From positions 12,007,086 through 12,071,085 of the forward strand of contig CM030717.1 in assembly GCA_017979445.1 (NCBI GenBank): DNA of 64,000 nucleotides. Reading direction: 5' to 3'. Under the pieces are notes generated by a model. That model made no database searches. It saw nothing but the letters and a program-made list of their open reading frames with translations, and was not told the DNA's origin. This document shows, in pieces, positions 1-10,314 of the stretch. Within the stretch, counting starts at the first letter, position 1, and each line of letters begins with the position of its first letter. The translations under genes and the position numbers were made by a program. Source of the DNA: Akebia trifoliata (taxonomy: Eukaryota > Streptophyta > Magnoliopsida > Ranunculales > Lardizabalaceae).

Positions 1-46
1 GTTCTGTGGGGGCAATTGCCCCCACTTACTCCTTACTAGCTTTGCT
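1..46. repeat. Fragment of the GTGGGGGC / GCCCCCAC repeat family
   Basis: The first bases hold a short inverted pair, GTGGGGGC then GCCCCCAC, followed by a tail that resembles the end of the element at 7799-7962. It is probably the end of another copy of that small hAT-like family, cut by the window edge, so its full length cannot be judged. Confidence 0.35.
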
Positions 47-77
47 CTTGAATCACTGTACATCCTTTATTTTGGGA

Positions 78-82
78 TACAC
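78..82. repeat. Target site duplication TACAC, left copy
   Basis: TACAC directly precedes the first base of the left LTR (TG at 83). The same five bases follow the last base of the right LTR (CA at 6419). A 5-bp duplication is usual for Ty1/copia integration and fixes the element ends. Confidence 0.93.
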
Positions 83-590
83 TGTAAGTGTACAAAGCTG
101 AAACCTTAAACTAAAATTAATAATAACCAAGATCCTCCATGTCAAATCATCGAGAGAATGTAAACAAATCTGCGGAAACATACCTGGATCCATAGCAACC
201 AATCACTGTTTAGAGTCGAGCAGTTGGACTTCCAAATCAACACGTTCTTTCTTTGTTGGTCTCCTTCTTTTTCTTTTTCTGATTTTTTCTCTCTATATCT
301 CTATGTTGATGGGAAGTCAGAAAGAATAGAATCTGGAACGTGTGATTTGGGACCATAACTGCCATAAATAGATAACTGAATCCCTGTTATCTTTTGGTAT
401 TTTCATTTCAGCCCATCATAAAAATGGAAAATACCCTTAAGTCTCTACACATTAAAGGCCCACACCCTATCAAATACATTAAAGCCCAAAACCTTAGTAG
501 ACCACTTTTTAAATGGGTTTAAATATATATAACAGTCTACAATACATTATCATTTACACATAAGCCCAATGTTGGATTAAGGTTCCAACA
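83..590 (-). repeat. 3' LTR of the copia element (left in window)
   Basis: This 508-bp repeat is nearly identical to 5911-6419. It starts TGTAAGTGTACAAAG and ends GGTTCCAACA on the plus strand. An AT-rich TATATATA tract near 522-531 is a possible TATA region for minus-strand transcription, but this was judged by eye only. Confidence 0.95.
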
Positions 591-602
591 ATCTCCCATT
601 TG
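591..602 (-). other. Polypurine tract of the copia element
   Basis: Next to the inner edge of the 3' LTR, the minus strand reads AAATGGGAGAT, a purine-rich run in the position where plus-strand DNA synthesis is primed in LTR retrotransposons. Confidence 0.8.
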
Positions 603-1030
603 GGCTATATGTGTAACTTTATAATTATGCATTGTATAAAATAAATAATCGTATGAGCTCAACTTTGCTGTTATTACCGAAATGTATCTATATTCAATCC
701 GGTCCATTAATCATACCAACATAGGATCAAAGCAGCCTTCGTTACATTTGTCGTAACTCGACCCATCGATGGTCACGTATGCCGATATAACTAAATGACA
801 TGGATCATGATGTGGATGTGTAGCATGGAAATTTCATGCAATGTGATCTTAACATACCTATTTCCAACTGGTCCAACCTTAAACCATAGTGAGATCAAAC
901 ATTACCAAAATCAAAGTGTAAATAAAACCAAAACTTTATTTCTGCAGAAAATAACCTTAAAGTATCCATAAACTGAAATAACTGAAAATATGTCTATATA
1001 TCATAGAAACATATAAATTACAAACTCCCA
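603..1030 (-). other. 3' untranslated part of the copia element
   Basis: Non-coding sequence of the element between the end of its RNase H region and the polypurine tract. I see no further open frame or gene in it. Confidence 0.7.
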
Positions 1031-1552
1031 CTAAAATTCCATATCCTCAAATGACATGACACCCATATGAGCAGTGTGCTCATGAAACATGTTGGGTGGC
1101 AATCCCTTAGTAAGCGGATTCACAACCATGGAGTTTGTACCAATGTATTCTATAGACACCTGTCCACTTTGAACTCTTTCCTTGACAACTAGGAACTTGA
1201 TGTCTATATGTTTTGACTTCGTCGAGCTCCTGTTGTTAGTGGAATACAACACTGCTGACTTATTGTCACAAAATAACTTGAGTGGTCTTTTTATATCATT
1301 CACTATGCGCAGCCCCGTGACAAAATTCCGCAGCCATATTCCGTGATTTGACGCCTCATAACATGCTATGAACTCTGCTGCCATGGTAGAAGGGGCTATA
1401 AGAGACTGTTTAACACTCTTCCATGAGATAGCACCTCCAGCTAGCAGGTAAACATAGCCTGACGTAGATTTTAAACTATCTTGGCATCCAGCAAAATCAG
1501 AGTCAGCATACCCAACGATCTCAAGCTGATCCGACCTCCGATATGTGAGCAT
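1031..1552 (-). pseudogene. copia RNase H domain, cut off by a stop
   Basis: The 173 codons match the C-terminal RNase H region of copia polyproteins. They include the GYADSDFAGC segment with the first acidic residues, AAEFIACYEA with the catalytic Glu, FCDNKSA with the next Asp, and the KHIDIKF segment near the end. The frame continues from the reverse transcriptase upstream without an indel but is separated from it by a TAG at 1568-1570, where the family normally has a glutamine codon. The Met at 1552 is therefore not a natural start. The change fits a C-to-T transition in a CAG context, the kind favoured by plant CHG methylation; that cause is inferred. Confidence 0.9.
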
Positions 1553-1567
1553 GTAGTATTTTGTTCT

Positions 1568-3103
1568 CTATAAATACCGCAAGACCCGTTTGACTGCCTT
1601 CCAATGGTCTATTCTTGGATTACTTAAATATCTGCCCAACATCCCAACAACGTACACAACATCCGGACGTGTACAAACCTGAGCATACATTAGACTCCCT
1701 ACTGCTGATGCATAAGGAATTTTTTGCATTTCTTTTTGCTCAAAATCGTTCTTGGGGCACTGACTGAGATTAAACTTGTCTCCCTTAGCCACAGGGGTGT
1801 TACCTGGTTTGCAATTTTGCATGCCATATCTCTTAAGAACCTTTTCAATATAATTCTTTTGTGATAATCCAAGAATACCCCGAGAGCGATCCCGATGTAT
1901 CTGTATACCTAATACAAAAGAGGCTTCACCAAGATCTTTCATCTCAAAATTCTTAGCTAGAAATTTCTTGGTTTCGTGCAATAAGCCTATATCATTGCTG
2001 GCAAGCAAAATGTCATCAACATACAAAACCAGAAAAATGTACTTGCTCCCACAAAACTTATGGTATATGCAATCATCAACTAAATTCATCTCAAAACTGA
2101 ATGAGATGATTACTTGATGAAACTTGAAATACCATTGTCGAGATGCTTGCTTGAGCCCATAGATGGATTTATTAAGTTTGCAAACCATATTATTTGGGTC
2201 TTCCAATACAAAGTTCTCTGGTTGCATCATATATATCGTTTCATCAATGTCACCATTGAGAAACGCTGTATTTACATCCATCTGATGTAACTCAAAATCG
2301 AAATATGCCACCAATGCCATTATATTCCTGAAAGAGTCTTTTGAAGAAACTGGAGAAAAAGTCTCTTTATAATCAATGCCTTCTTTTTGTGTAAAGCCTT
2401 TTGCGACAAGACGAGCCTTGTACCTCTCCACATTACCTTTCAAATCCCTCTTGGTCTTAAATATCCATTTGCAACCAATAGGTTTCGTATCTTTTGGTAA
2501 TGGAACAAGATTCCACACGTCATTGTCTTTCATAGATTTAATCTCCTCATTCATGGCATCAATCCATTTCTGAGAGTTAGAACTTTCCATGGCTTGACGG
2601 AAGTTGATCGGATCATCTTCCATCACTCCAATATCATTCTCTTGTTCTTGGAGAAATACAATGTAATCATCTGGCACTGCACTTCTCCTTTCTCTAATGG
2701 ATCTCCTTAGTGGCATAGGTTCTTGAGGTGGTAGAGTTTGTTTTTTTGGATCTTCTGGAACAATTCCTTGAATGGAAGGTTCTTCTACATTGTCTTGATT
2801 TATTGTGTCATGTACAAAGTCAGGAATGAGATCCTGATCAATGCCAATGGCACCTGTGGAAATATCAACATATTCCTCTTCAAAGACAAAATCTCTATCT
2901 TTATCTCCTCCTGCAAACTCAATATCCTCAAAGAATCGGGCATTTCCTGATTCAAAAATTGACTTAGTCGTGGGATCATAAAACTTGTAGCCCCTAGATG
3001 TTTCAGAATATCCAATAAAATAGCAACTTACCGTCCTTGAGTCTAGTTTCTTTTCATTAGGCCTATAAGGTCTTGCCTCAGCTGGACATCCCCAAACGTG
3101 CAA
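1568..3103 (-). pseudogene. copia reverse transcriptase domain and integrase C-terminal tail
   Basis: An open stretch of 511 codons. It starts in the integrase tail (HVWGCPAEARPYRP) and passes through a variable linker with PLRRSIRERR. It then enters the reverse transcriptase, with WIFKTKRDLKGNVERYKARL, LHQMDVNTAFLNGD and the catalytic YVDD inside LVLYVDDILLASND. It ends at LRYL before the TAG at 1568-1570. The catalytic aspartates are present, so this domain is damaged only at its junctions. The true frame continues upstream through the TGA at 3131-3133, so the Met at 3103 is only the first one after that stop. Confidence 0.93.
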
Positions 3104-3130
3104 GTGTTTTAAGCTAGGCTTTTTGCCTGT

Positions 3131-4393
3131 TCAAAGTTCATAAGGGGTTTTGGTAGTCACTTTAGTTGGAACCCTGTTCAGGATATATGCTGCAGTCTTA
3201 AGTGCTTCTCCCCAGAGTGATGTTGGTAAGGTAGAATGACAAATCATACTCCTCACTATGTCCTTAAGCGTCCTGTTTCGTCTTTCAGCAACACCATTCA
3301 TAGTGGGCGAACCCGACATAGTGTACTGTGGGACGATACCGCATTCCTCTAGGAACTTAGCAAACGGTCCTGGACGTTGTTCACCTGAACTGTCAAATCT
3401 ACCATAGTACTCACCACCACAATCAGATCTGATGTTTTTGATCCTTTTGCTGAGTTGATTCTCAACTTCAGCCTTATAAGTTTTGAACACATCCAACGAC
3501 TGTGACTTTTCATGAATGAGATATATATAGCCATATCTTGAAAAATCGTCTATAAATGTCATAAAATATTGTTGACCATTCCAAGCAACCGCAGGGAATG
3601 GCCCACAAATATCTGTATGTATAAGTTTTAAGACTTCCAAAGTCCTATTGGCTACAAATCTTCTTTTATTGGTTTGTTTCCCCTTTATACAGTTAATACA
3701 AATATCAAAATTTGTAAAATCTAAAGGGTCTAGAATTTCATCTAACACAAGTTTTTCTATTCTCCGTCTGGAGATATGGCCTAATCTCTTGTGCCATAAT
3801 GCGGCCGAATTCTCACTGGTTAATTTTCTCTTTATACCTCGTGTATTTAATTGCAGGGATTCATTAAATGAAGCAATTGTATCAATTAAATAAAGATTAT
3901 CATAACCTGATAAAGAACCGGAACCTACCAATTTTGAATCATAAAACAAACTAAATTTTCCATTCCCAAATGAACAAGAATAACCAGATTTGTCCAAAGT
4001 AGAAATATAAATTAAATTACGTCTAAAAGACGGTACAATAAATGTTTCATTAAGATTCAAATAAAATCCAGTTTTTAACAATAATCGAAAGTTTCCTATT
4101 GCTTCAACTTTAACCGTCTTGCCATCACCCACATATATGTATCGTTCACTATCATTTGGTTTTCGGCAACTCAGGCAACCCTGCATAGACACACTGATGT
4201 GAGTTGTTGCACCAGAATCTATCCACCACGTGTGTCTAGGTACCGAAGTTAAATTAACCTCAGAACAAACCAAATTAAGAAGCATACTTTTCTTAGCACG
4301 CCATGCGTGATAGTTGGTGCAATGCTTCTTCTTATGCCCTTCAGCACCACAGAAGAAACAATCAGTACCTATCGGTTCATCTTGTTTCTTTTG
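3131..4393 (-). pseudogene. copia zinc knuckle, protease and integrase
   Basis: In element order this stretch has: a CCHC zinc knuckle around 4310-4355 (C-x2-C-x4-H-x4-C); the aspartic protease active site [12 protein letters not shown] at about 4205-4240; the pre-integrase zinc site with [10 protein letters not shown] and CINCIKGK; and the integrase core with [28 protein letters not shown] and the Glu region [11 protein letters not shown]. The D, D and E of the catalytic triad are all present. It is bounded by an in-frame TAA at 4394-4396 and a TGA at 3131-3133; the latter sits where related elements have tryptophan. Confidence 0.92.
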
Positions 4394-4396
4394 TTA

Positions 4397-5124
4397 TTTC
4401 TTTTGAGGTGTTGTATTTGCAGCTTCCTTACCCTTTTTCTTTTTCTTTCCCTTGTCCTTGTCCTTAGAGGTTGAGGCCAGGTGAGCACTCTCTGTCTTAT
4501 CTTGTTTCAGTCTTTCCTCTTCCTGAACACAGTGTGAGATGAGCTCATTCAGAGACTAAGTCTCTTTCTGACAGTTGTAACTCACCTTAAACTGGCTAAA
4601 CTGTGCTAGAAGGGATATCAGAACTAGATGCACCAGCAAGTCCTCAGAGAGTTCTAGCTTAAGTGCTTTCAGTTTGGAAGCAAGATGAGACATCTCCATG
4701 ATGTACTCCCTGATATTACCTTTACCCCTATATCTCATTGAGATTAGACTTATCAAGAGCGTACCTATTTCAGCCTTTTCATTCTTGACAAACCTTTTTC
4801 AATATCCATAAGGAACTCCTTAGCCGTAGTGATCTTGTCAGACATTGTACCCCTGAATGCTTCCGGAATGGCCTTCTTCATGACCATCATACACATGCGA
4901 TTTGATTTCTCCCACTTTTCCACATCCCTCTTTTCATCAGAGGTACTCTTATCCGTAAGAGGTGTAAGAGGATCAACCCTTAGTGCAAGGTCAAGATCCA
5001 TGACTCCGAGAACTATCAAAAGGTTCTTTTGCCATGACTTGAAGTTAGTGCCATTTAACATAGGAATAGAGTTGATGTTGGCAGTAATATTAGTAGGATT
5101 ATTTAAAGCTGAATCAAAGAACAA
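4397..5124 (-). pseudogene. copia gag region, frameshifted
   Basis: The start at 5124 opens a 119-codon piece with NGTNFKSWQKNLLIVLG, typical of the N-terminal part of copia gag proteins. Near 4797-4801, in a run of A on the coding strand, the frame shifts by one base. The continuing gag sequence (ISMRYRGKGNIREYIMEMS, then LELSEDLLVHLVL) lies in the next frame. A TAG at 4556-4558 replaces an expected tryptophan in the segment before LNELISHC. A lysine-rich stretch follows and leads to the zinc knuckle. The gag product would form the particle shell, so this damage alone makes the copy non-autonomous. Confidence 0.88.
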
Positions 5125-5896
5125 CCACCAAACAAAACAAACTTACATAAGTCTCAAAACCAAAAGTAATTATAAATTCGAATAAAGGTAAATCCCATCT
5201 CAAGATACCGGGCACTCCATTAATATGTTGTCTTTGGACAAGAAAATATTAACTTGTAAGTGATATCTTGGTGTAGTAATCAAACAGTGACAATAAGAAC
5301 ATGTCGAAAAATAAATCTTCCTTTGGGCCGATTTATTGGTCACATATAAAAAAAATTAATAATCATCACGTGTTTATTACTACAGGTGCATATGTAAATT
5401 CTGTTAAATATTGTCCTTCCTTTGGGCCGGTCAATATTCACATAATTTACATGGCCGCAACCGTTTATATTCCAAAACAAATTAATTTCCACAAGAGAGA
5501 TCACTTTGGTGACATGTTGTTTTAATTAATTCATCTCAAAAATATATAAACATACCAATATTCGAATTTAATCAAAATTGGATCCATAAAAAAAATACAT
5601 AAATAAACAAACTGATTTAACCAAAAGAATATAAATATATAAACTGAAACTAGAAAATCTGAATCTGAAAAGCATAAATGGGGAAACTAGAACAATATTA
5701 ATAAACAAAAAATTCTTAATTAAAAAAAAAACTGAATCCAAAAGCCTGGATCTGAATCCACAGAAGTTGATTCAAAACATTGAATATATGCACACAGCAA
5801 AATTCCAAAAAAAAAAAAAAAAACTATAAAACAAAATCTAATTTTATGAAACATAAAAAAAAAAAACTTGATTCTCAATGGATTAACATGGAGAAG
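5125..5896 (-). other. Untranslated leader of the copia element
   Basis: About 770 bp between the primer binding site and gag, AT-rich with several poly-A runs. It contains a short internal repeat around CCTTTGGGCCG at about 5321 and 5421. I see no coding region in it. Confidence 0.75.
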
Positions 5897-5908
5897 GCTC
5901 TGATACCA
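5897..5908 (-). other. Primer binding site, tRNA-iMet type
   Basis: The minus strand reads TGGTATCAGAGC, complementary to the 3' end of plant initiator tRNA-Met. It lies two bases inside the 5' LTR edge, where minus-strand DNA synthesis starts. Confidence 0.93.
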
Positions 5909-5910
5909 CT

Positions 5911-6419
5911 TGTAAGTTTACAAGGCTGAAACCTTAAACTAAAATTAATAATAACCAAGATCCTCCATGTCAAATCATCGAGAGAATGTAAACAAATCTG
6001 TGGAAACATACCTGGATCCATAGCAACCAATCACTGTTTAGAGTCGAGCAGTTGGACTTCCAAACCAACACGTTCTTTCTTTGTTGGTCTCCTTCTTTTT
6101 CTTTTTCTGATTTTTTCTCTCTATATCTCTCTGTTGATGGGAAGTCAGAAAGAATAGAATCTGGAACGTGTGATTTGGGGACCATAACTGCCATAAATAG
6201 ATAACTGAATCCCTATTATCTTTTGGTATTTCCATTTCAGCCCATCATAAAGATGGAAAATACCCTTAAGTCTCTACACATTAAAGGCCCACACCCTATC
6301 AAATACATTAAAGCCCAAAACCTTAGTAGACCACTTTTTAAATGGGCTTAAATATATATAACAGTCCACAATACATTATCATTCACACATAAGCCCAATG
6401 TTGGATTAAGGTTCCAACA
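5911..6419 (-). repeat. 5' LTR of the copia element (right in window)
   Basis: This 509-bp partner of 83-590 starts TGTAAGTTTACAAGG and ends GGTTCCAACA. Most of the differences between the two LTRs are transitions. Confidence 0.95.
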
Positions 6420-6424
6420 TACAC
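6420..6424. repeat. Target site duplication TACAC, right copy
   Basis: Identical to 78-82. The unfilled site would have read GGATACACAAGTC. Confidence 0.93.
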
Positions 6425-6562
6425 AAGTCTAGATATTTATGATTTTGTAAGGTGACGTGGAGGGCGAGTCACAGTGCAGATACAAAAAAAAGGAGTTGGA
6501 TTATCAAGACTCAACGGGCTAATGCAAGTATAGTTCTAATTTTCTTGCCTCCTTTCATAAAA

Positions 6563-6743
6563 GAATAATGTTGAAGAGACTTTAGGTTGGAATCTCATAT
6601 CGCACTTCTTAACATGAAAGTGTATGAGAACCATAAATGTTTGTCATCGAGCTACGATTGAAAAAGCATCTATGATTCCTATCAACTTTTACGTCAAAAA
6701 GTGAGATATGAGGTTCTAGCTTGAGGTCACTCCAGCACGACTC
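6563..6743. mobile_element. MULE-like MITE, GAATAATG family
   Basis: A 181-bp inverted-repeat element. One end reads GAATAATGTTGAAG; the other, reverse-complemented, reads GAGTCGTGCTGGAG. The perfect 9-bp duplication TTCATAAAA flanks it (6554-6562 and 6744-6752), which fits the Mutator superfamily. The inner part is a hairpin around AAGCATCTATG. It has no coding capacity. Related copies lie near 10.7, 12.6, 41.3, 42.1, 43.4, 58.1, 58.8 and 60.0 kb. Confidence 0.88.
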
Positions 6744-6922
6744 TTCATAAAAAAACTTCAAAGAGATCTAAAAACCAACTCTCTTCTTAAATTCGCCCTA
6801 AAGTAAAATCGGCTTGACTTTTCCAATCAAATTCAAATCAATGAATAAATACAATTAGGATATTTTACTGTTATGACCTATAGCAAACTAATCATTTAAA
6901 AAAATTGAAATCATTTTGGAAA

Positions 6923-7152
6923 GAGTCCTGATAATATGACTCGCCTGGTGGCATACTCAATCGACTCCCTAACATGGAAAATTTTGGAACCGTAGATCTG
7001 TATGCCTCGGGATACATAATTCTCTCGTGATACACTTTTTATGGGGAAGTGCAATTGTGTATCTCGGGAGCGTATAGATCTACAGTTCTCGAACTTGTCA
7101 CATCAGTGAGTTGATTGCGTATGCCACTTGGTGAGCCATATTATCACCACTC
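6923..7152. mobile_element. MULE-like MITE with 9-bp duplication TTTTGGAAA
   Basis: A 230-bp element with long imperfect inverted repeats. The left end reads GAGTCCTGATAATATG; the right end, reverse-complemented, reads GAGTGGTGATAATATG. The arms continue almost to the centre, with GTAGATCT in both. The perfect duplication TTTTGGAAA lies at 6914-6922 and 7153-7161. The ends differ from those of the GAATAATG family, so it is a separate family. Confidence 0.88.
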
Positions 7153-7162
7153 TTTTGGAAAG

Positions 7163-7798
7163 GGGCTAAGAAGCTACAGACCACTAGTTACGGGTAGCAT
7201 CCCAATCTTTAAAAAATACTTTTAAATCTCTGTCTAGTTGCACTTTATTAGGGTACCCATAGTTTTGTAGAGATTAGTGTAAAGGCCGTTCGTAATATCC
7301 ATATATATTTCCTTTATTAGTGATAGTTTTATTTTAAGGGATGAGTGATCCAATGGTAATGAGATACAGTTCAAAGTTGAAACGAAAGCATACGTAGAGA
7401 GATTCAAATTTTTTTTTTGGAAACGTTTGAGGAAGAAGAGGAAAAAAAAAAGGAGTATAATCTTTTTTTTATTTTTTGGAGTGCAATCAAACAAAAACAT
7501 AGTGTAAGGAAGAACTTTTAAGTGATGGAGTGCAATTGGTATTGGGCAATTTGCAACTAGTCACTTCCTTTTGAAAATTGTGATGACCCATTAATTTCCC
7601 AATCTGTGTTGCATGATATGACACAATAATTTTGATTTATTGGGTGTCCTTTTTTTTTGAAAAACAAAATTTGCTATTTGTTATATGGGAAAAAAATATG
7701 CAATTAATGACTAAATGAGTAACATCTAGGGATTCGTATTAAGTGTAGGAGTAGAAGTCATGCAAGGTAAGCTAGCAAGAGTAGGTCATAGGTACCGA
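7163..7798. other. Intergenic DNA, no gene seen
   Basis: AT-rich sequence with poly-T and poly-A runs near 7410-7490 and 7650. Short open frames here are low-complexity and give no protein resemblance. Confidence 0.6.
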
Positions 7799-7962
7799 CA
7801 GGGCAAAGCTAGACTTTTGTTCATGTGGGGGCGGCAACTAAGAGTGGAAAAAAAATAATGGGGGCAATAGTGGAGGATTTTTCTATCCATCGTGATATCT
7901 GTCGAAATAGCCCATTAATTCTCGTGGGGGCAAGGGCCCCCACTGTACTACCACCGCTATAA
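7799..7962 (-). mobile_element. Small hAT-like element, GTGGGGGC family
   Basis: This sequence matches the reverse complement of 55106-55262 along its length, sharing GTGGGGGC, CAACTAAGAG and the segment around GGATTTTTCTATC. It starts CAGGGCAAAGC and carries an internal GTGGGGGC / GCCCCCAC palindrome. The flanking duplication is not clear here, so the ends are approximate. Confidence 0.6.
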
Positions 7963-8577
7963 CGATTCAAAAACATAAATAACAACCTAGATCCCATAAA
8001 TAGATAATCATGGATCTCTATACATAAGGGAAGTACAAACTTTGGCTTCAACAAAGGCAAATTCTATATATAAGCAAAGAGGACAACAATCTTTGGATTT
8101 TTTTTTTTTTTTTTTAATTAATTATTCTCTAAAATTCTAACTTAAGCATCACAAGATTCTTAGATGGGTATCACATTGGTGCCCAACGAGGACTACGAAG
8201 AAGATAACTTTTGCACCAAGATAGGTGTGAGTCATTGGAGATCTCGAGGTTTCCATGATCAAAAAAAAAAAAAAAAGATCAATCCACAATTCTTAATTGA
8301 ACTTAGTGGCTAACATTTTTACCATTTTATTCCTAAAATACCCCCATTTATACTATTAAGGATTCATATACAACTTTGAGTACATTTTAAAGGTACATTT
8401 CCTTAATCTACTACTCATTACTCCAAGCCAGCAATTGCAAGATTTATCAGAGAATTTGAGTTCACATTCTCCAATTTAAGTTGAAGGAAAAAAAAAAAAA
8501 AGGAAACTCTGCAGAATTTATGCACAATTTTTTGCCGAGTTTTTTTTTTTTTTTTCCAACTATTACAAGGCAAAATT
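7963..8577. other. Intergenic DNA and probable 3' UTR of the TRM-like gene
   Basis: A T18 run at 8098-8115 and an A16 run near 8260 are the main features. The part next to 8577 probably holds the 3' UTR of the minus-strand gene, but I see no convincing polyadenylation signal to place its end. Confidence 0.5.
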
Positions 8578-10118
8578 CTACATGGGAAATCCAGCAAGTT
8601 CTGCAACAAACTCTTGTAGAAGACGATCGACGATTTGTAGCTCAAACCCAATTCCAATTTCCTCCAAATCTTCCATCTTCCACATTTCTCTTTGAATCCA
8701 ATTTGATGTCTTCATGTCTTCTTCTCCCAATTTGCATAATTCACCCCACATTTCCAAGCAGTCCTGATTGTGGTTACCTGCCTTTGTTGATTCAGTAATA
8801 TTGTCGTTGATCGATCTCAATTCTCGAATCTCCGCAATCGAAACACCACTAGTTTGGGAAGATGGGTTCGCTGAAATCGCAAGATCTGGACACAGTTTCC
8901 TTCTTGAATTCAAACCCATCAACCTTGACTCTTCTTCTGTTAAGAAAATGTTCATAATGGTGCAAAATTAGAACATAAATTGCTTCAACTTGCAAAAGAA
9001 ACAAATTCTAAATTCGAAAAAGAAACCGAATAAGAAAGCAAACCTGGTAAGTGAGTTTTGGGTTCTATTAGAAACTCATCAAGATCAAGAACAGAAATTG
9101 GGCTAGAATTTTCTGAGCTACAATCTTGTAGAATTTTCTTCTTTGCTGGTTTTGCTCCATTTGAGACTTCTTTGTGTTTGGTAGGCTTCAAGGGGTTCTT
9201 AGGCTTTGAAGGATCACACTTATTTTGAGGAGAAATCGAACCCATACGCTTAATTTCGGAACGACAAGGCCTATTAGAGTCCCTCTTCTCCAAATTCTCA
9301 TTCTTGCTAAAATCTCTCTTGTTTCTCCCTTGATCTTCCTTCTTCACATCTAGTACTATCTGATCTCTTCTACTCTCTTTGTTTTTCCTTAAATCTTTCC
9401 TCCTTTGCTTCAATTCTCGAGAACCCGTCTCCAAATTCCTTCCCTTTGACCCCAATTCCTTTGTTTCAACTAAATTCTCAAAGCTAAAATTCAAGAACTC
9501 ATCTTTCTTGGAATCCTTTTTGTTTCTCTCTTGATCTGAAACTCGCTGCTCTCTTCTACTTTCTTTGTTCTTCTTCTCCTTCAATTCTCGAGAACCCATA
9601 TCCGATTTCCTCCCCTTCAATTCCAATTTCTCACTTTTACAAACATTCTCAAAGCTAAGAAGCAAGAAATCATCATTCTCTTTTTGTAAAAAAGTGGGCA
9701 CTTCTCGGAATGACAACGATGATCTAACCTGTCGGTGTTGAAACTGAGTCGGATCAAATTCAGACCAGTAATCAACCGAATTAACCGATCGGCTTCGACC
9801 AATTGAATCCAAAATCCTCCTTGAATGAACCAAATTCGACTCCGGTACCGAGTCCAAACCCATTAGTCTAGCCACTAACCCGGGAGTCGCCGTAGCCTCA
9901 ATCTTTAAATCTTTTTGAAGATCGGGTTCTACGCGATTGGTTTCTTCTTTAATACAATCGAAGGGATGGGTACGGAGATTGCTCGTGCAGAGTAAACGTC
10001 GTAAAATACCGGAGAGACACCCAGCTGTGTCATTTTGGTGGGAATTACACAAATCCCCATCAAAATTTGAAGTCGATGAAGAAGTAGAAGAATGAGAAGA
10101 AGAGAAGGAGATCTTCAT
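8578..10118 (-). CDS. TRM/LONGIFOLIA-like protein (VARLMGLD motif), two exons
   Basis: Exon 1 is 10118-9044 and exon 2 is 8936-8578, joined across a GT-AG intron of 107 bp (phase 1). Together they encode 477 residues. The key motif is VARLMGLD at residues 82-89, found in plant TON1-recruiting-motif (TRM/LONGIFOLIA) proteins that associate with microtubules and shape cells. CLSGILRRLLC lies at about 34-44 and a SSPISVLDLDEF segment shortly before the intron. The middle is highly charged (Lys/Glu/Arg) with repeated SRELK and KNKESRR blocks and looks disordered. The C-terminus (WIQREMWKMEDLEEIGIGFELQ region) resembles the DUF4378-like end of the family. An upstream in-frame Met at 10289 would add a hydrophobic 57-residue stretch; I chose 10118 because MKISFSSS is a more typical start. 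The exact subfamily is not resolved. Confidence 0.8.
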
Positions 10119-10314
10119 GTAGAACAAAAAAAGCAAAAGAGAAGAGAAATGAGAATTGTGAAAGAGAATTACTAAGTTTGGGTTCTTGAATTTAAAATCA
10201 CAAACACAAACACAAACACTAGAACTGTAGTACCTTAAAAGGCAACTAAGAAAAAGAGAGATTTGAATAAAAGAGAGGGAAAGATGCATAGGTGGGTGGG
10301 CTTTATGTTGGGGG

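Larger units (their letters stand above)
83..6419 (-). mobile_element. Complete, non-functional Ty1/copia LTR retrotransposon
   Basis: A 6337-bp element on the minus strand. It has two LTRs of 508 and 509 bp that start TG and end CA, a tRNA-iMet-type primer binding site, a polypurine tract, and a TACAC target duplication on both sides. Coding order in the element's own direction is gag, protease, integrase, reverse transcriptase, RNase H, which defines copia rather than gypsy. By eye the LTRs differ at about 11 substitutions and one single-base indel, so the insertion is fairly recent. Coding is broken by four in-frame stops (1568-1570, 3131-3133, 4394-4396, 4556-4558) and a gag frameshift near 4797-4801. 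It could move only with proteins supplied by other copies. Confidence 0.95.

Noticed and set aside
83..6419. Possibility that the element is an integrated plant pararetrovirus
   Set aside because: Integrase, two LTRs, the copia domain order and a 5-bp target duplication are all present, and there is no movement-protein or capsid region of a pararetrovirus.
7234..7500. Minus-strand open frame with Lys/Phe runs
   Set aside because: It is driven by poly-A and poly-T tracts and shows no domain or codon pattern of a gene.
8481..8798. Plus-strand open frame over the end of the TRM-like gene
   Set aside because: It is antisense to exon 2 and begins in a poly-A stretch, with no family features.
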